A model generated the notes under the pieces. The model was not told the DNA's origin. It saw nothing but the letters and a program-made list of their open reading frames with translations, and searched no databases. A stretch of DNA of 64,000 nt from assembly GCF_025949665.1 (NCBI RefSeq), contig NZ_JAPDFT010000001.1, forward strand, positions 1,984,001 through 2,048,000, read 5' to 3'. Below, in pieces: positions 36,479 to 46,817 of this stretch. The position numbers and the translations under genes are program-made. The first letter of the stretch is position 1; each line of letters opens with the position of its first letter. Origin of the DNA: Chryseobacterium viscerum. Lineage in GTDB: Bacteria; Bacteroidota; Bacteroidia; Flavobacteriales; Weeksellaceae.

Positions 36479-39061
36479 ATGGATAAAAAGACACAAAAAA
36501 AACAGACTGAATCGCCTGAAACAGGCAAAATTTTATCTAAGCCACGTATTTTTTCCGGGCTTACTTTTATACTTTTATCGGCTGTTCTTGCATTCTCATT
36601 CATTTCTTATTTAATGAACTGGAAAGCAGATCAAAGCCAGGCAGGAACGATGCTGGACAAGAGTATAAAATCTTCCAATATCTTTGGCAAGGCAGGTGAT
36701 TGGCTGGGAAATATCTTTATTTTCGAGAGTATTGGTATTGCTTCATTCATCATTGCATTTTTATTTCTTGTAGTCGGCACACTGATCCTTAAGAAGAAAA
36801 TCTTCAAACCATGGAAAACTTTCGGGCACTCATTATTTTTTATCTGCTGGCTTCCTATTTTTATGGGAGCACTTACTAAAGGACAAGGTGTTTTAGGAGG
36901 CGTATATGGATATCAGATTATGGATTACCTTAATTCAATTATTGGAACGGTAGGCCTATGGACCGTATTGGCAGCCAGTATTCTTTTATATTTTATTCTT
37001 GAATTTAATCTTCGTCCAAGTTCTATCAAAGCAAAACTGGATAAGATCAATGAAAATACTATTGGAAAAGTAAAATCTATGATTCCTGACTCTAATGATG
37101 ATTTCGAGGCAGATGAGGAATTGAAAGAGGAAGCTGAAGAAATTGAAGAGGCAGCAGCATCCCGTGTTACGGTAAGTGATGTTACCAACAACACTTCCAA
37201 TAATTCAATCAATACAATGAGAGAACCAGAACCTGTAAGCATTCCGAAAGGATTTCCAGAAGTTCCGCTTTCCTCCAATATAGAAACCATTACTACTCCT
37301 AATCACACTTCTTTCGAAGCAGAGCCAAGAGAGGTTGCCCAACCGGTAAGTTTAAATCTTTCTACAAAACCTATTGTCCCGGTTTCTACTCCGGAAGAAG
37401 CATTTGATATCAGACCATCTGCTCCGTCTTCTGCTGTAAACACTAACACTGCTGCACAGGAAAACATTAAATTCAATGTAGAAGTAGCTCCTGTAATTGA
37501 CATTCTGGATGATTCTGAGAAGCAGTCACAGGAACTTGTAGAAAAACATGGTTTGTATGATCACAAACTTGATCTGGCTAAATTTCAAATGCCACCTGTA
37601 GAACTACTGAAAGATTATGGCAGTGAAGAAATTTCCATTAATAAAGAAGAATTAGAAGAAAATAAAAACAAGATCGTTGGCCTTCTGAAAAACTTCAACG
37701 TAGGAATTGCAGAGATCAAGGCAACCATTGGTCCCACTGTTACATTATATGAAATTGTACCGGAAGCAGGAATCAGAGTATCCGCGATTAAAAAACTGCA
37801 GGATGATATTGCATTGAACCTTTCCGCTTTAGGAATCAGGATTATTGCTCCAATGCCTGGAAAAGGAACAATCGGTATTGAGGTACCAAGAAAAAACCCT
37901 ACAATGGTTTCTATGCGTTCTGTAATTGCTTCCCAGAAATTCCAGAATACAGATATGGATCTTCCAGTGGTTTTCGGAAAAACAATCTCTAATGAAATTT
38001 TCATGGCCGACCTTTCAAAGATGCCCCACTTATTAATGGCCGGAGCAACAGGTCAGGGTAAATCTGTAGGGATTAACGCCATTCTTACTTCCCTTCTTTA
38101 TAAAAAACACCCGAGCGAACTGAAATTCGTGATGGTAGACCCTAAGAAAGTTGAACTTTCATTATATTCAAAAATTGAAAGACATTATCTGGCAAAACTT
38201 CCGGATGCAGAAGAAGCAATCATTACAGATACCAATAAAGTAATCAATACCCTGAACTCTTTGTGTATTGAGATGGATACCCGATATGACCTTCTTAAAA
38301 ATGCTTTCTGTAAAAACTTAAAGGAATACAATAAGAAATTTGCTGAAAGAAAATTAAACCCTGAAAACGGGCATCGTTTCTTACCTTATATCGTATTGGT
38401 AGTAGATGAGTTTGCAGATTTGATCATGACAGCAGGAAAAGAGGTTGAACTACCGATTGCCAGACTGGCACAGCTTGCAAGAGCCGTAGGGATACACCTT
38501 ATCGTAGCAACACAGAGACCATCTGTAAACGTAATTACCGGTATGATCAAAGCCAACTTCCCTGCGAGAGCTGCCTTCAGAGTAATCTCCAGTGTAGACT
38601 CCAGAACCATTCTTGATTCTCCGGGAGCAGATCAGCTGATTGGTAAAGGAGATATGCTTTATTTCAACGGAAATGAGATCCTGAGACTTCAGTGTGCATT
38701 CGTAGATACTCCGGAAGTGGAAAGACTTGCAGAATTTATTGGTGAGCAGAAAGGATACGCTTCAGCATTCTTACTTCCTGAATATGTTTCTGAAGATTCT
38801 ACAAGCTCAGTAGGTACTTTTGATCCGAACGAAAAAGATGCTCTTTTTGAAGATGCGGCAAGAATTATTGTGTCTACTCAGCAGGGATCTACATCAATGC
38901 TTCAGAGACAATTGAAACTGGGTTACAACAGAGCTGGAAGAATTATGGATCAGCTGGAAGCCAGCGGTATTGTTGGAGGCTTCAACGGGGCTAAAGCAAG
39001 AGAGGTCCTGATCAGTGATCTACATTCTTTGGAACAGTTTTTGGAAGATCTGCGTAGTTAA
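36479..39061 (+). CDS. ftsK: DNA translocase FtsK/SpoIIIE family
   Basis: 860 residues. Four N-terminal membrane helices (about 25-45, 75-98, 112-130 and 155-172) are followed by an acidic, Ser/Thr/Pro-rich linker (about 205-360) and the alpha/beta motor domain. The motor has Walker A at about 522-529 (AGATGQGKSVG) and Walker B at about 637-645 (IVLVVDEFADL). The C-terminal gamma winged helix contains LQRQLKLGYNRAGRIMDQLEASGIVG. It pumps chromosomal DNA through the division septum and activates XerCD at dif. The linker is short compared with E. coli FtsK. lolA and an lptF/G gene follow. Confidence 0.96.
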   Translation: MDKKTQKKQTESPETGKILSKPRIFSGLTFILLSAVLAFSFISYLMNWKADQSQAGTMLDKSIKSSNIFGKAGDWLGNIFIFESIGIASFIIAFLFLVVGTLILKKKIFKPWKTFGHSLFFICWLPIFMGALTKGQGVLGGVYGYQIMDYLNSIIGTVGLWTVLAASILLYFILEFNLRPSSIKAKLDKINENTIGKVKSMIPDSNDDFEADEELKEEAEEIEEAAASRVTVSDVTNNTSNNSINTMREPEPVSIPKGFPEVPLSSNIETITTPNHTSFEAEPREVAQPVSLNLSTKPIVPVSTPEEAFDIRPSAPSSAVNTNTAAQENIKFNVEVAPVIDILDDSEKQSQELVEKHGLYDHKLDLAKFQMPPVELLKDYGSEEISINKEELEENKNKIVGLLKNFNVGIAEIKATIGPTVTLYEIVPEAGIRVSAIKKLQDDIALNLSALGIRIIAPMPGKGTIGIEVPRKNPTMVSMRSVIASQKFQNTDMDLPVVFGKTISNEIFMADLSKMPHLLMAGATGQGKSVGINAILTSLLYKKHPSELKFVMVDPKKVELSLYSKIERHYLAKLPDAEEAIITDTNKVINTLNSLCIEMDTRYDLLKNAFCKNLKEYNKKFAERKLNPENGHRFLPYIVLVVDEFADLIMTAGKEVELPIARLAQLARAVGIHLIVATQRPSVNVITGMIKANFPARAAFRVISSVDSRTILDSPGADQLIGKGDMLYFNGNEILRLQCAFVDTPEVERLAEFIGEQKGYASAFLLPEYVSEDSTSSVGTFDPNEKDALFEDAARIIVSTQQGSTSMLQRQLKLGYNRAGRIMDQLEASGIVGGFNGAKAREVLISDLHSLEQFLEDLRS

Positions 39062-39124
39062 GGGAAAAATTGAATGATTTAACCTTTCAAAATTTAAAAT
39101 GTCTAAAGATTATTAAATAAAAAA

Positions 39125-39772
39125 ATGAAAAATATTATTTCAAAAGTTATATTAGGAAGTTTTGTTGTAGGTGCAGTAGGTATGGCCAATGCTCAGAAGA
39201 TTGATGCTAAGGCAAAAAAGATATTGGATGATATTACAGCCAACTACAATTCTAAAAAGAATTCTTACTTCAAATTTTCTTTTGGAAGCGGCCTTAACGG
39301 GCAGGTTACGAAAACAGAACCAGGTATTTATTATGCTGCGGGAGAAAAATACAAACTGAAGATCATGGACACGGAACAGATCTTCGACGGAAGCAAGATT
39401 TATAATATCAACGCGGATGACATGGAAGTAACAATTGCCAAGCCTAACGGAAGCGGCACCATGTTCTCCCCTATCAACTACCTTACGACTTACAGAAACG
39501 ATTATAATGTAACATATAATGGTAAGAAGATGGTAAATGGTGTGAATGCTGATTTTATTAAACTTACACCGGTAAAAGCAAACGGAATACAGTTCGTATA
39601 TCTTTTTGTAGATTCTGCTAAAAAGCAAATGGTAAAACTGGAACAACACGGAAACAACAAAGATGTGGCAGTAATTGCGATTAAAGAATACAAAGAAAAT
39701 CAGCAACTGGACCCTAATATGTTTGTTTTTGACAAGAATAAGTTTAAAAATTACGTAATTACAGAACTTTAA
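39125..39772 (+). CDS. LolA-like outer-membrane lipoprotein carrier
   Basis: 215 residues with a signal peptide (about 1-23, GMANAQ). The LolA fold is seen in KAKKILDDITANYNSKKNSYFKFSF, an alternating beta pattern and a C-terminal KNYVITEL. It is the periplasmic chaperone that moves lipoproteins to the outer membrane, or a related lipid-binding protein. It follows ftsK by 63 bp, the usual order in Flavobacteriia, and ends at a strong terminator. Confidence 0.9.
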   Translation: MKNIISKVILGSFVVGAVGMANAQKIDAKAKKILDDITANYNSKKNSYFKFSFGSGLNGQVTKTEPGIYYAAGEKYKLKIMDTEQIFDGSKIYNINADDMEVTIAKPNGSGTMFSPINYLTTYRNDYNVTYNGKKMVNGVNADFIKLTPVKANGIQFVYLFVDSAKKQMVKLEQHGNNKDVAVIAIKEYKENQQLDPNMFVFDKNKFKNYVITEL

Positions 39773-39835
39773 AAAGCTGAAAGTGAATTGGCAACTAAGC
39801 AAATTTACTTTTTAAGTTAAAAAAATAACAAAATA

Positions 39836-39868
39836 TAAAAAGCCACAAGTAAACTTTGTGGCTTTTTG
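39836..39868 (+). terminator. Intrinsic terminator after lolA
   Basis: Stem AAAAAGCCACAA/TTGTGGCTTTTT with a 7-8 nt loop, ending 14 bp before the next start codon. The downstream gene therefore probably has its own promoter or depends on read-through. Confidence 0.88.
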
Positions 39869-39882
39869 ATTAATTTTGGCGC

Positions 39883-41340
39883 ATGTTAAAAATACTAGAC
39901 CGATATATCATAAAAACCTTCTTTGGACCGTTTTTCTTTATATTCAGCGTATTGTTTTTCATTTTTATTGTAAACATTATCTGGGTTCAGTTAGGACAGT
40001 TTATGGGAAAAGGATTAAGCTACTGGCAGATCCTCAAACTTCTTTTTTATCTTGGGGTAAACGTCATCAGTATGGTGCTGCCACTTACCATTCTCCTTGC
40101 GAGCATCATGTCGTTCGGGGAATTTGGAGAACGGTATGAGCTTGCAGCAATGAAGGCGGCAGGAATTCCTTTGACCAGGGTTATGACTCCCTTGTTGGGA
40201 ATCTCAACGGCACTTGCCATTATGCTGTTTTTCTTCTCCAATAATATTATCCCGGATTTTCAGAAAAAAGCCAAAAACATGCTTTTCAATATTGCCCAGA
40301 CAAAACCGGCAATCAACTTTACTCCTGGACAGTTTATTGATCAGATTCCCGGGTATATGGTAAAGTTTGATAAAATATACGGGGAAAACGGAGAAAATAT
40401 TGAAGGAGTTTTTGTCCATAAAAAAGCCAATGCTTACGAAAATCAACAATCTGTTGTAGCAGAAAAAGGAAAGTTTGTTCCGGCAGCTAATAAAAATTTT
40501 CTGAAACTTGTATTGTATAACGGATATGTCTTTGAAGATGCCTTTGCCGGAAAAGGAGATAATGTAAGACAGAAACAACCCGATCAGGCCATTAAATTCG
40601 ACACACTAGTTTCACACTTTGACATCAGTGAAATCATTAATAAAGCGATCGAAAAAGAGCAGATCACGGATGACTACCGTTTTCAGACCTATAATCAGCT
40701 TGACGGAACGATTAACAAAAACAAAAAAGATAATAAGCAGTTCTTTGATAATATCGGTTCCGAGGTTCTTAACCAGACCAATTCTGTTGTAACCTATATG
40801 GATAAGGGCAACAAACATAAAGTAGCTCCAAAAACACAGATCAAACTGGACACAATAAAAGGAGACAAAAAGCTGGAAATTATTTACAACTCTTACAACA
40901 GACTGGATAATCTGAAGTCTACACTGGAGTCTAAAAAGAATGAATACAGTTCCAATGTAAAATACTTCAGTAAGGTTGTCATTTATCAGCAGAGGATTGT
41001 AGCTTATTCGGTAACCTGTATTATCTTCTTCCTGATTGGAGCAAGTTTAGGTTCTATTATCAGAAAAGGAGGAATGGGACTTCCTGTAATCATAGCCATT
41101 GTGATTTTCATTATCTTTTATGTAATGAATGTTGGGGTAGAAAACATGTCCTGGAGCGGAAAAATGAATCCTTATCTTGCAGCATGGCTTCCTAACCTTA
41201 TCCTTCTTCCTTTTGGAGTATGGATGACTTATAAAGCCCTTACAGATTCACAATTATTTGATGCTGAAAAATACAAAGCATTATTCAAACCTATTACCAA
41301 AAGGTTTACCAAAAGTAAAGAACATCAGAGATATCAATAA
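39883..41340 (+). CDS. LptF/LptG (YjgP/YjgQ) family permease
   Basis: 485 residues. Membrane helices lie at about 12-35, 50-80 and 100-122. A periplasmic beta-jellyroll domain (about 130-370) carries KNFLKLVLYNGYVFEDA. Three C-terminal helices lie at about 375-460. LptF and LptG form the inner-membrane channel of the LPS exporter with the ATPase LptB. The periplasmic domain is longer than in E. coli LptF/G (about 360 residues total there), as usual in Bacteroidota. Which of the two paralogues it is cannot be decided here. Confidence 0.93.
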   Translation: MLKILDRYIIKTFFGPFFFIFSVLFFIFIVNIIWVQLGQFMGKGLSYWQILKLLFYLGVNVISMVLPLTILLASIMSFGEFGERYELAAMKAAGIPLTRVMTPLLGISTALAIMLFFFSNNIIPDFQKKAKNMLFNIAQTKPAINFTPGQFIDQIPGYMVKFDKIYGENGENIEGVFVHKKANAYENQQSVVAEKGKFVPAANKNFLKLVLYNGYVFEDAFAGKGDNVRQKQPDQAIKFDTLVSHFDISEIINKAIEKEQITDDYRFQTYNQLDGTINKNKKDNKQFFDNIGSEVLNQTNSVVTYMDKGNKHKVAPKTQIKLDTIKGDKKLEIIYNSYNRLDNLKSTLESKKNEYSSNVKYFSKVVIYQQRIVAYSVTCIIFFLIGASLGSIIRKGGMGLPVIIAIVIFIIFYVMNVGVENMSWSGKMNPYLAAWLPNLILLPFGVWMTYKALTDSQLFDAEKYKALFKPITKRFTKSKEHQRYQ

Positions 41341-41364
41341 CTCTGATGTAAGTAATAAAAGTAG

Positions 41365-41393
41365 AAAGCTCCGATTTTTTTCGGAGCTTTTTT
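41365..41393 (+). terminator. Intrinsic terminator after lptF/G-like gene
   Basis: Stem AAAGCTCCGA/TCGGAGCTTT followed by TTTTG. Confidence 0.88.
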
Positions 41394-41506
41394 GTTGAAT
41401 TATTCTGGATGTAAAAAATGGTAAATAAAAAATGACCTTCTACTGAACCCTTCTTTATGACATTATTTTTTTTGTATTTTTATCAGCCATCAAACTCATT
41501 TACCTT

Positions 41507-42142
41507 ATGAAAATCCTATTACTCACTGCAGGCCTGTTTCTTATTTTTTCATGTAAAAATGATAAAGCAGCTCATAAAGAATCTGCTTCAATGGATAATT
41601 TTTCCATAAAAAAAGATTCAGCACAAATCAGCGTAGCCGAAGATCCTATTGATAAGATTAAAAAAGAATATACCGCCCTTCAAGCTCAACTGGAGGCAAA
41701 ACAGCTGAGCCAATCAAAATTTACTTATGATTGTAATGATGAGCCTTCAGGTGAAGTGACCTTTTATTCTGACAAAAATGAGATTAAAGTGATAGAACAT
41801 TTTTATGCAGAACACAGCCATTTCTCAGGATCTGAAAAATATTTTATAAAAGATGGAAAACCTTTTTTTATATTCAGACAGGAAACCGTATGGAATTTTG
41901 ATGGTGGTACTCCGGAAAAACCTATTACTAAAGATGATATTACAGAAACCCGTATTTATCTTCAAAATAACAAACCACTGAAATGCCTTGAAAAGAAATA
42001 CAGCATAAAATCTGATCAAAAAGAAAAAACAGCGGACAATATTCCAAGTAAAGAAGTACAGTGTAATACTGATGAATTACTTACAACTTATCAATCTCTG
42101 CTACAACATAAAAATCAGAAAGGACCAATCAAATGTCTGTAA
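41507..42142 (+). CDS. Hypothetical lipoprotein
   Basis: 211 residues. Signal peptide with lipobox LIFSC (Cys16), then a low-complexity charged linker and a short coiled-coil-like stretch (IKKEYTALQAQLEAKQL). The globular part (about 68-200) carries YDCNDEPSGEVTFYSDKNEIKVIEHFYAEHSH, a pattern of short beta strands. No domain recognised. Terminators lie on both sides, so it is monocistronic. Periplasmic or outer-membrane location is expected from the lipobox. Confidence 0.8.
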   Translation: MKILLLTAGLFLIFSCKNDKAAHKESASMDNFSIKKDSAQISVAEDPIDKIKKEYTALQAQLEAKQLSQSKFTYDCNDEPSGEVTFYSDKNEIKVIEHFYAEHSHFSGSEKYFIKDGKPFFIFRQETVWNFDGGTPEKPITKDDITETRIYLQNNKPLKCLEKKYSIKSDQKEKTADNIPSKEVQCNTDELLTTYQSLLQHKNQKGPIKCL

Positions 42143-42146
42143 AAGC

Positions 42147-42176
42147 AAAAGAGGTTTCCAATGGAAACCTCTTTTT
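42147..42176 (+). terminator. Intrinsic terminator after lipoprotein gene
   Basis: 13-bp stem AAAAGAGGTTTCC/GGAAACCTCTTTT with a 3-nt loop and a T-run. It lies between convergent genes and can also serve the KAS III-like gene. Confidence 0.9.
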
Positions 42177-42231
42177 ATATTCTTAAAACTAAAAATTATT
42201 CTCCATAATTTTAGTTTTTTTGATGATAAGT

Positions 42232-43290
42232 TTAAAACTTATAAACAAAGGCATTAATATTCATTCCCGCACCCACAGAAGCAAATAAAACCACATCATT
42301 TTTCTGGATTTTATGATGCTCCAGTTCATCCTTTAGAATCATCGTCAGCAAAGACGGAATGGTAGCGACACTGCTGTTTCCCAGTTTATGAATAACCATA
42401 GGCATTATATTTTCAGGAACCGGCGTATGATACAACTGGTAAAACCTGTTAACGATAGCCTCATCCATTTTTTCATTAGCCTGATGAATAATAATCTTAT
42501 TTAACTGGCTGATGGAGTATCCGCTGCTGTCCAGACACTTTTTCATAGCATCAGGAACATTGATAAGGGCAAATTCATAAATCTTTCGCCCATCCATTTT
42601 GATGTATTTTGTATCCGGGCATTTATCATTGTTGTAAGATTTCCCAAAATACAGATAATCTTTCTCCTCAAAAGTATAAGAAGCTGACAAATGAGCCTTT
42701 ATTCCGGAGTCATCATCGTTGTTAACTTCCAGCACAGCCGCTCCTGCTCCATCAGCATAGATCATACTATCTCTGTCGTGGATATCCACTACACGGGAAA
42801 GAGTTTCCCCACCAATCACCAAACATCGTTTTGCAATTCCGGCTTTAATAAATGCATTAGCCTGTATCACTCCTTCAATCCAGCCAGGACATCCAAAAAG
42901 AACATCATACGCCACGCAGAAGTTATTTCTTATTCCTAATAAATGCTTTACCCTTGCCGCAAGACTTGGAACCGCATCGGATTGAACTGTTCCAAAACGA
43001 ACATCTCCAAAATTATGGGCAAAAATAATATAGTCTAATGTTTCAGGATCTATTCCTGCATTTTCAATGGCAGCCTTAGCTGCGATAAATCCAAGATCTG
43101 AAGTAACCTCTGTACTATGAGCATATCTTCTTTCTTCAATACCTGTAATTTTTTTTAACTTATCTGTAATAGATGTATTATTTTCTTTTAATAATATTCC
43201 CTTCTCATTAAGAAAAATATGCTTATCAAAAAATAGATTAGTTATCGTTTCAGATGGTATGTAGTTGCCTACACCAATAATCTTCGTCAT
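42232..43290 (-). CDS. 3-oxoacyl-ACP synthase III (FabH) family protein
   Basis: 352 residues from ATG 43290 (a GTG one codon upstream is also possible). It has the thiolase fold with the KAS III triad C134 (VLFGCPGW), H269 (IIIHQANEKM) and N305 (HKLGNSSVAT), and the DGAGAAVL motif. The family condenses an acyl-CoA with malonyl-ACP or a related nucleophile. It is longer than housekeeping FabH (about 320), mostly from an N-terminal insertion at about 20-50. No acyl carrier protein or fatty acid gene is adjacent. It may act in a secondary lipid pathway rather than as the main FabH. Confidence 0.9.
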   Translation of the reverse strand: MTKIIGVGNYIPSETITNLFFDKHIFLNEKGILLKENNTSITDKLKKITGIEERRYAHSTEVTSDLGFIAAKAAIENAGIDPETLDYIIFAHNFGDVRFGTVQSDAVPSLAARVKHLLGIRNNFCVAYDVLFGCPGWIEGVIQANAFIKAGIAKRCLVIGGETLSRVVDIHDRDSMIYADGAGAAVLEVNNDDDSGIKAHLSASYTFEEKDYLYFGKSYNNDKCPDTKYIKMDGRKIYEFALINVPDAMKKCLDSSGYSISQLNKIIIHQANEKMDEAIVNRFYQLYHTPVPENIMPMVIHKLGNSSVATIPSLLTMILKDELEHHKIQKNDVVLFASVGAGMNINAFVYKF

Positions 43291-43469
43291 CACTTTTAAA
43301 ATGTTTAATTTCCTGTTTTAAATTCAGTTTGCAGGAATAATTTTATAAATATAATCAATTAACGCAAATACTCATCAATATATTATGGAATGAGACATCT
43401 TTACGATAAAGTTCTAACCAAAAAAACTAAATACATAATCTAAAATCAATAGAACAAACATATTTAAAA

Positions 43470-43506
43470 GAAAAAAAGAGGCTTCCCATCGGAAACCTCT
43501 TTTTTA
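43470..43506 (-). terminator. Intrinsic terminator after frr
   Basis: Stem AAAAAGAGGcTTCC/GGAAaCCTCTTTTT with one mismatch and a T-run on the minus strand, 19 bp after the frr stop. It is almost the same as the hairpin at 42147-42176. Confidence 0.8.
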
Positions 43507-43524
43507 TTTTCAAAAAACTGAAAA

Positions 43525-44079
43525 TTATACTTTCATAATTTCAGCTTCTTTTGTCTTAAGATGCTCATCGCAAAGTTTTACATATTTGTCCGTATAAGTC
43601 TGGATTTCTTCTTCCACTCCTTTTACAACATCTTCAGAAACTCCGTCTAATTTTTTAAGTTCTTTCAAACCATCCTGTCTTGCGTTTCTTACTGTTACTT
43701 TAGTATTCTCAGCTTCTACTTTAGCCTGTTTTGCAAGTTCCTTTCTTCTTTCCTCTGTTAAAGGCGGAACGTTAAGGATAATGTTTTCTCCGTTATTAGA
43801 AGGTGCAAAACCTAAGTTTGAATTGATGATCGCTTTTTCAATCGCGTTGATCGCAGTTCTGTCCCAAGGTTGAATAGAGATTGTCATTGCATCCGGAACA
43901 GAAACATTCGCAACCTGGTTGATAGGAGTCATAGCTCCATAATATTCTACCATTACATCCTGAACCATTGCCGTAGAAGCACGTCCTGCTCTAATTCTTT
44001 GAAATGCGTGATCCAGGTGCTTTACTGCTGCATCCATGTCTTGTTTTACAGATTCTAATATAAGATCTAATTCTTCCAT
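43525..44079 (-). CDS. frr: Ribosome recycling factor
   Basis: 184 residues, normal RRF length, from ATG 44079 (upstream in-frame start codons would add about 10 residues with no conservation). Family hallmarks: DHAFQRIRAGRASTAMV near the N-terminus, a MTPINQVANVSVPDAMTISIQPWDR segment and TEERRKELAKQAKVEAENTKVTVRNARQD in the C-terminal helix. It splits post-termination ribosomes with EF-G. It is usually directly downstream of pyrH; here the lipase-like gene lies between them on the other strand. Confidence 0.97.
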   Translation of the reverse strand: MEELDLILESVKQDMDAAVKHLDHAFQRIRAGRASTAMVQDVMVEYYGAMTPINQVANVSVPDAMTISIQPWDRTAINAIEKAIINSNLGFAPSNNGENIILNVPPLTEERRKELAKQAKVEAENTKVTVRNARQDGLKELKKLDGVSEDVVKGVEEEIQTYTDKYVKLCDEHLKTKEAEIMKV

Positions 44080-44502
44080 TATTATATTAAAGTTTGATAA
44101 ATTACACATCTATTAATTAATCTGAATATCAATTAGTTAAAATTCACAAATTATGTAAATATCAGTGTTTTTTCACCGTTTTAACCTATTTTTTACTATT
44201 CAGTGCTGCAAAAATAATGATTGTTTTTGAATAATAGGTATTTCACAGATGGATTTTGTGTACTTGTCCTTGCTTTGAAAAAAGAAGATGATTTTCAATG
44301 ATCTTAAGTGAAGAGTTTCAGGTACAAATACCTATAAAATATTTTGGTTGTTTCTACTGATTTGCAAGCCATTTTTTATAGCTTATTTTACTTTATCATT
44401 TTTAATGAAGTTCTCAATAGAGATTATAATATCACACAAAAGAGAATTTTATGTAAAATAATTCATAATCACTTTATACACTAATTTTAAACCAATCACA
44501 TT
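44080..44502. other. Divergent intergenic region, no gene seen
   Basis: 423 bp between divergent frr and the lipase-like gene, strongly AT-rich. It must hold the frr promoter now that pyrH is not directly upstream. I see no clear TTG/TAnnTTTG pair, repeat or ORF in it. Confidence 0.45.
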
Positions 44503-45861
44503 ATGACAAATCCATCTTTAGACGCCTATCAACAAGTTTTTGGTATGGCAGGTCTTGCCAACCGTGCCGGAGGTTACAACGGTTTGGGTATTCAGCTCCA
44601 GCAACAGCTTCAGTATGACTTATCTTTTTATTTTAACAATGTTCCTCCTGTTAAAATAATGAACCAAACAACACCTTCAACAGCTGATCCATCAGTGCTG
44701 CCGATATTAGGAAACTGGGATCTTGTCTGGGGACCTGCCCTGATCGAAGAAAAAAATGAAAAGGGTGTTCCTACAGGAGTTGCAGACAATGCATTATATG
44801 TGGCTAAATGTGATGCTGTTGCATTTCCGGGAGGTCCTACATTGCCTGCTTACGTTGTGGCTATTGCAGCAACTAATCCTTCATCGCTTTACGATTGGGA
44901 AACAGAAGATTTCTCGGTTTCAGAAGTAGTCAACTGGACGACTTACAACCCTTCCAATTTTGCTCCATCAGCTTATAACGGTACTGACCCTTATATTTCA
45001 AAAGGTACTGCCACCGGTGTAAGTATCCTTCTCGGACTTGAAAGCCCTCATTCTGCAGCTTCACCTAATACTACACTGCAGCAGTTTCTTGCAGGGTTAA
45101 ATCCGGAACCCGGTACAGCTATTATATTTTGCGGACACAGTCTTGCAGGAGCATTATCTCCTACCCTTGCTCTTTATCTGAAAGAAAATAAAGACCTGAA
45201 TGCATTCGGTGTAACGCTTGTATACCCTACCGCCGGACCTACTCCGGGTGAGGCTACATTTGCCAGCCTGTTCAATAGTAAATTTCCACCGTTACCTCCA
45301 GGATGGCAGCAACAATCAGGTACTTACCAAAGCTGGAATACCATGCACTGGAATGATCTGGATGTAGTACCTCATGCATGGCCGGTATCAGAACTGGGAA
45401 AAATAGCAACAATATATGGCCAGGCTCCTACAAATATGACGGCTTCCATATTAAACGCTTTACAGAAGATGGCTATTGGTGATTCTTCAAAATCAGGAGC
45501 CAGCTATACAAGAATACAAAACCAATCACTTCCAGGGAAGCTGCAACACTCAAGCAGCTCTTCGATCAGCATCAAAACACCTCCTGAAACTTTGCAAGAC
45601 TATATGCTTCAGTTATCAGTACAACATGTGGCCATGTATAATGGTATTCCTGCGACGGGGGTTGATCCTCAGGTAACTGGTCTTATTCTACCACAACCAT
45701 TACCTAAACCGGGCGTTGTGAAACTAGTACCGGGAGTAACTGCTGTCACAGAATTTGAGATGATCATGAAAATAATAAATCAGATCATTGAATGGGTTTT
45801 CTCCCATTACACTTTGGTTGAAAAGGAAAATGCCAAACAGAATATTGAGGCAGATAAATAA
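44503..45861 (+). CDS. Class 3 lipase-like alpha/beta hydrolase
   Basis: 452 residues, no signal peptide or membrane helix. The nucleophile elbow is GHSLAGALSPTLALYL with Ser213. A likely acid lies at D287 in HWNDLDVVPHAWP, a D-x-V-P pattern typical of fungal-lipase-like (class 3) enzymes. The His is probably in the QHVAMYNG segment (about 379). The long N-terminal part (1-130) is not recognised. It may act on lipids or esters, but cytoplasmic location makes a digestive role unlikely unless it is exported by an unknown route. It is inserted between pyrH and frr, on the opposite strand. Confidence 0.82.
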   Translation: MTNPSLDAYQQVFGMAGLANRAGGYNGLGIQLQQQLQYDLSFYFNNVPPVKIMNQTTPSTADPSVLPILGNWDLVWGPALIEEKNEKGVPTGVADNALYVAKCDAVAFPGGPTLPAYVVAIAATNPSSLYDWETEDFSVSEVVNWTTYNPSNFAPSAYNGTDPYISKGTATGVSILLGLESPHSAASPNTTLQQFLAGLNPEPGTAIIFCGHSLAGALSPTLALYLKENKDLNAFGVTLVYPTAGPTPGEATFASLFNSKFPPLPPGWQQQSGTYQSWNTMHWNDLDVVPHAWPVSELGKIATIYGQAPTNMTASILNALQKMAIGDSSKSGASYTRIQNQSLPGKLQHSSSSSISIKTPPETLQDYMLQLSVQHVAMYNGIPATGVDPQVTGLILPQPLPKPGVVKLVPGVTAVTEFEMIMKIINQIIEWVFSHYTLVEKENAKQNIEADK

Positions 45862-45884
45862 TTATTAAAACTACTATAAAAACA

Positions 45885-45920
45885 AAAACACCTGTCACGA
45901 TAATCGTGGCAGGTGTTTTT
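45885..45920 (+). terminator. Bidirectional intrinsic terminator
   Basis: Long stem AAAAACACCTG..TCACGA/TCGTGG..CAGGTGTTTTT with a TAA loop, T-run on the plus strand and A-run on the left. It closes both the lipase-like gene and convergent pyrH. Confidence 0.92.
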
Positions 45921-45942
45921 TATATTTTTCTACTAAAATTGA

Positions 45943-46653
<711 letters not shown>

Positions 46654-46770
46654 TTATTTTTAGTAACTTTTTATTAGTATGGGTTTCCCCAGAATTTGAT
46701 TTTGCAAATATAATCATTAAAGATATTGATAAAAGAAAAATATTTAAATAGAAATAATGTAAGAAATATT

Positions 46771-46799
46771 TTGAAAAGTACGAAAAAGGATTATTTTTG
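46771..46799 (+). promoter_or_regulatory. Flavobacterial promoter of porQ
   Basis: TTG at 46771-46773, 18-bp spacer, TATTTTTG at 46792-46799, an exact consensus match 18 bp before the TTG start of porQ. Confidence 0.75.
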
Positions 46800-46817
46800 C
46801 ATTAATTATAAATTGAG

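Noticed and set aside
39152-39802. 216-codon open frame antisense to the lolA-like gene
   Set aside because: It lies wholly opposite a well-supported gene, is rich in Phe/Ile/Cys/Tyr as expected from an antisense frame, and has no domain or start context.
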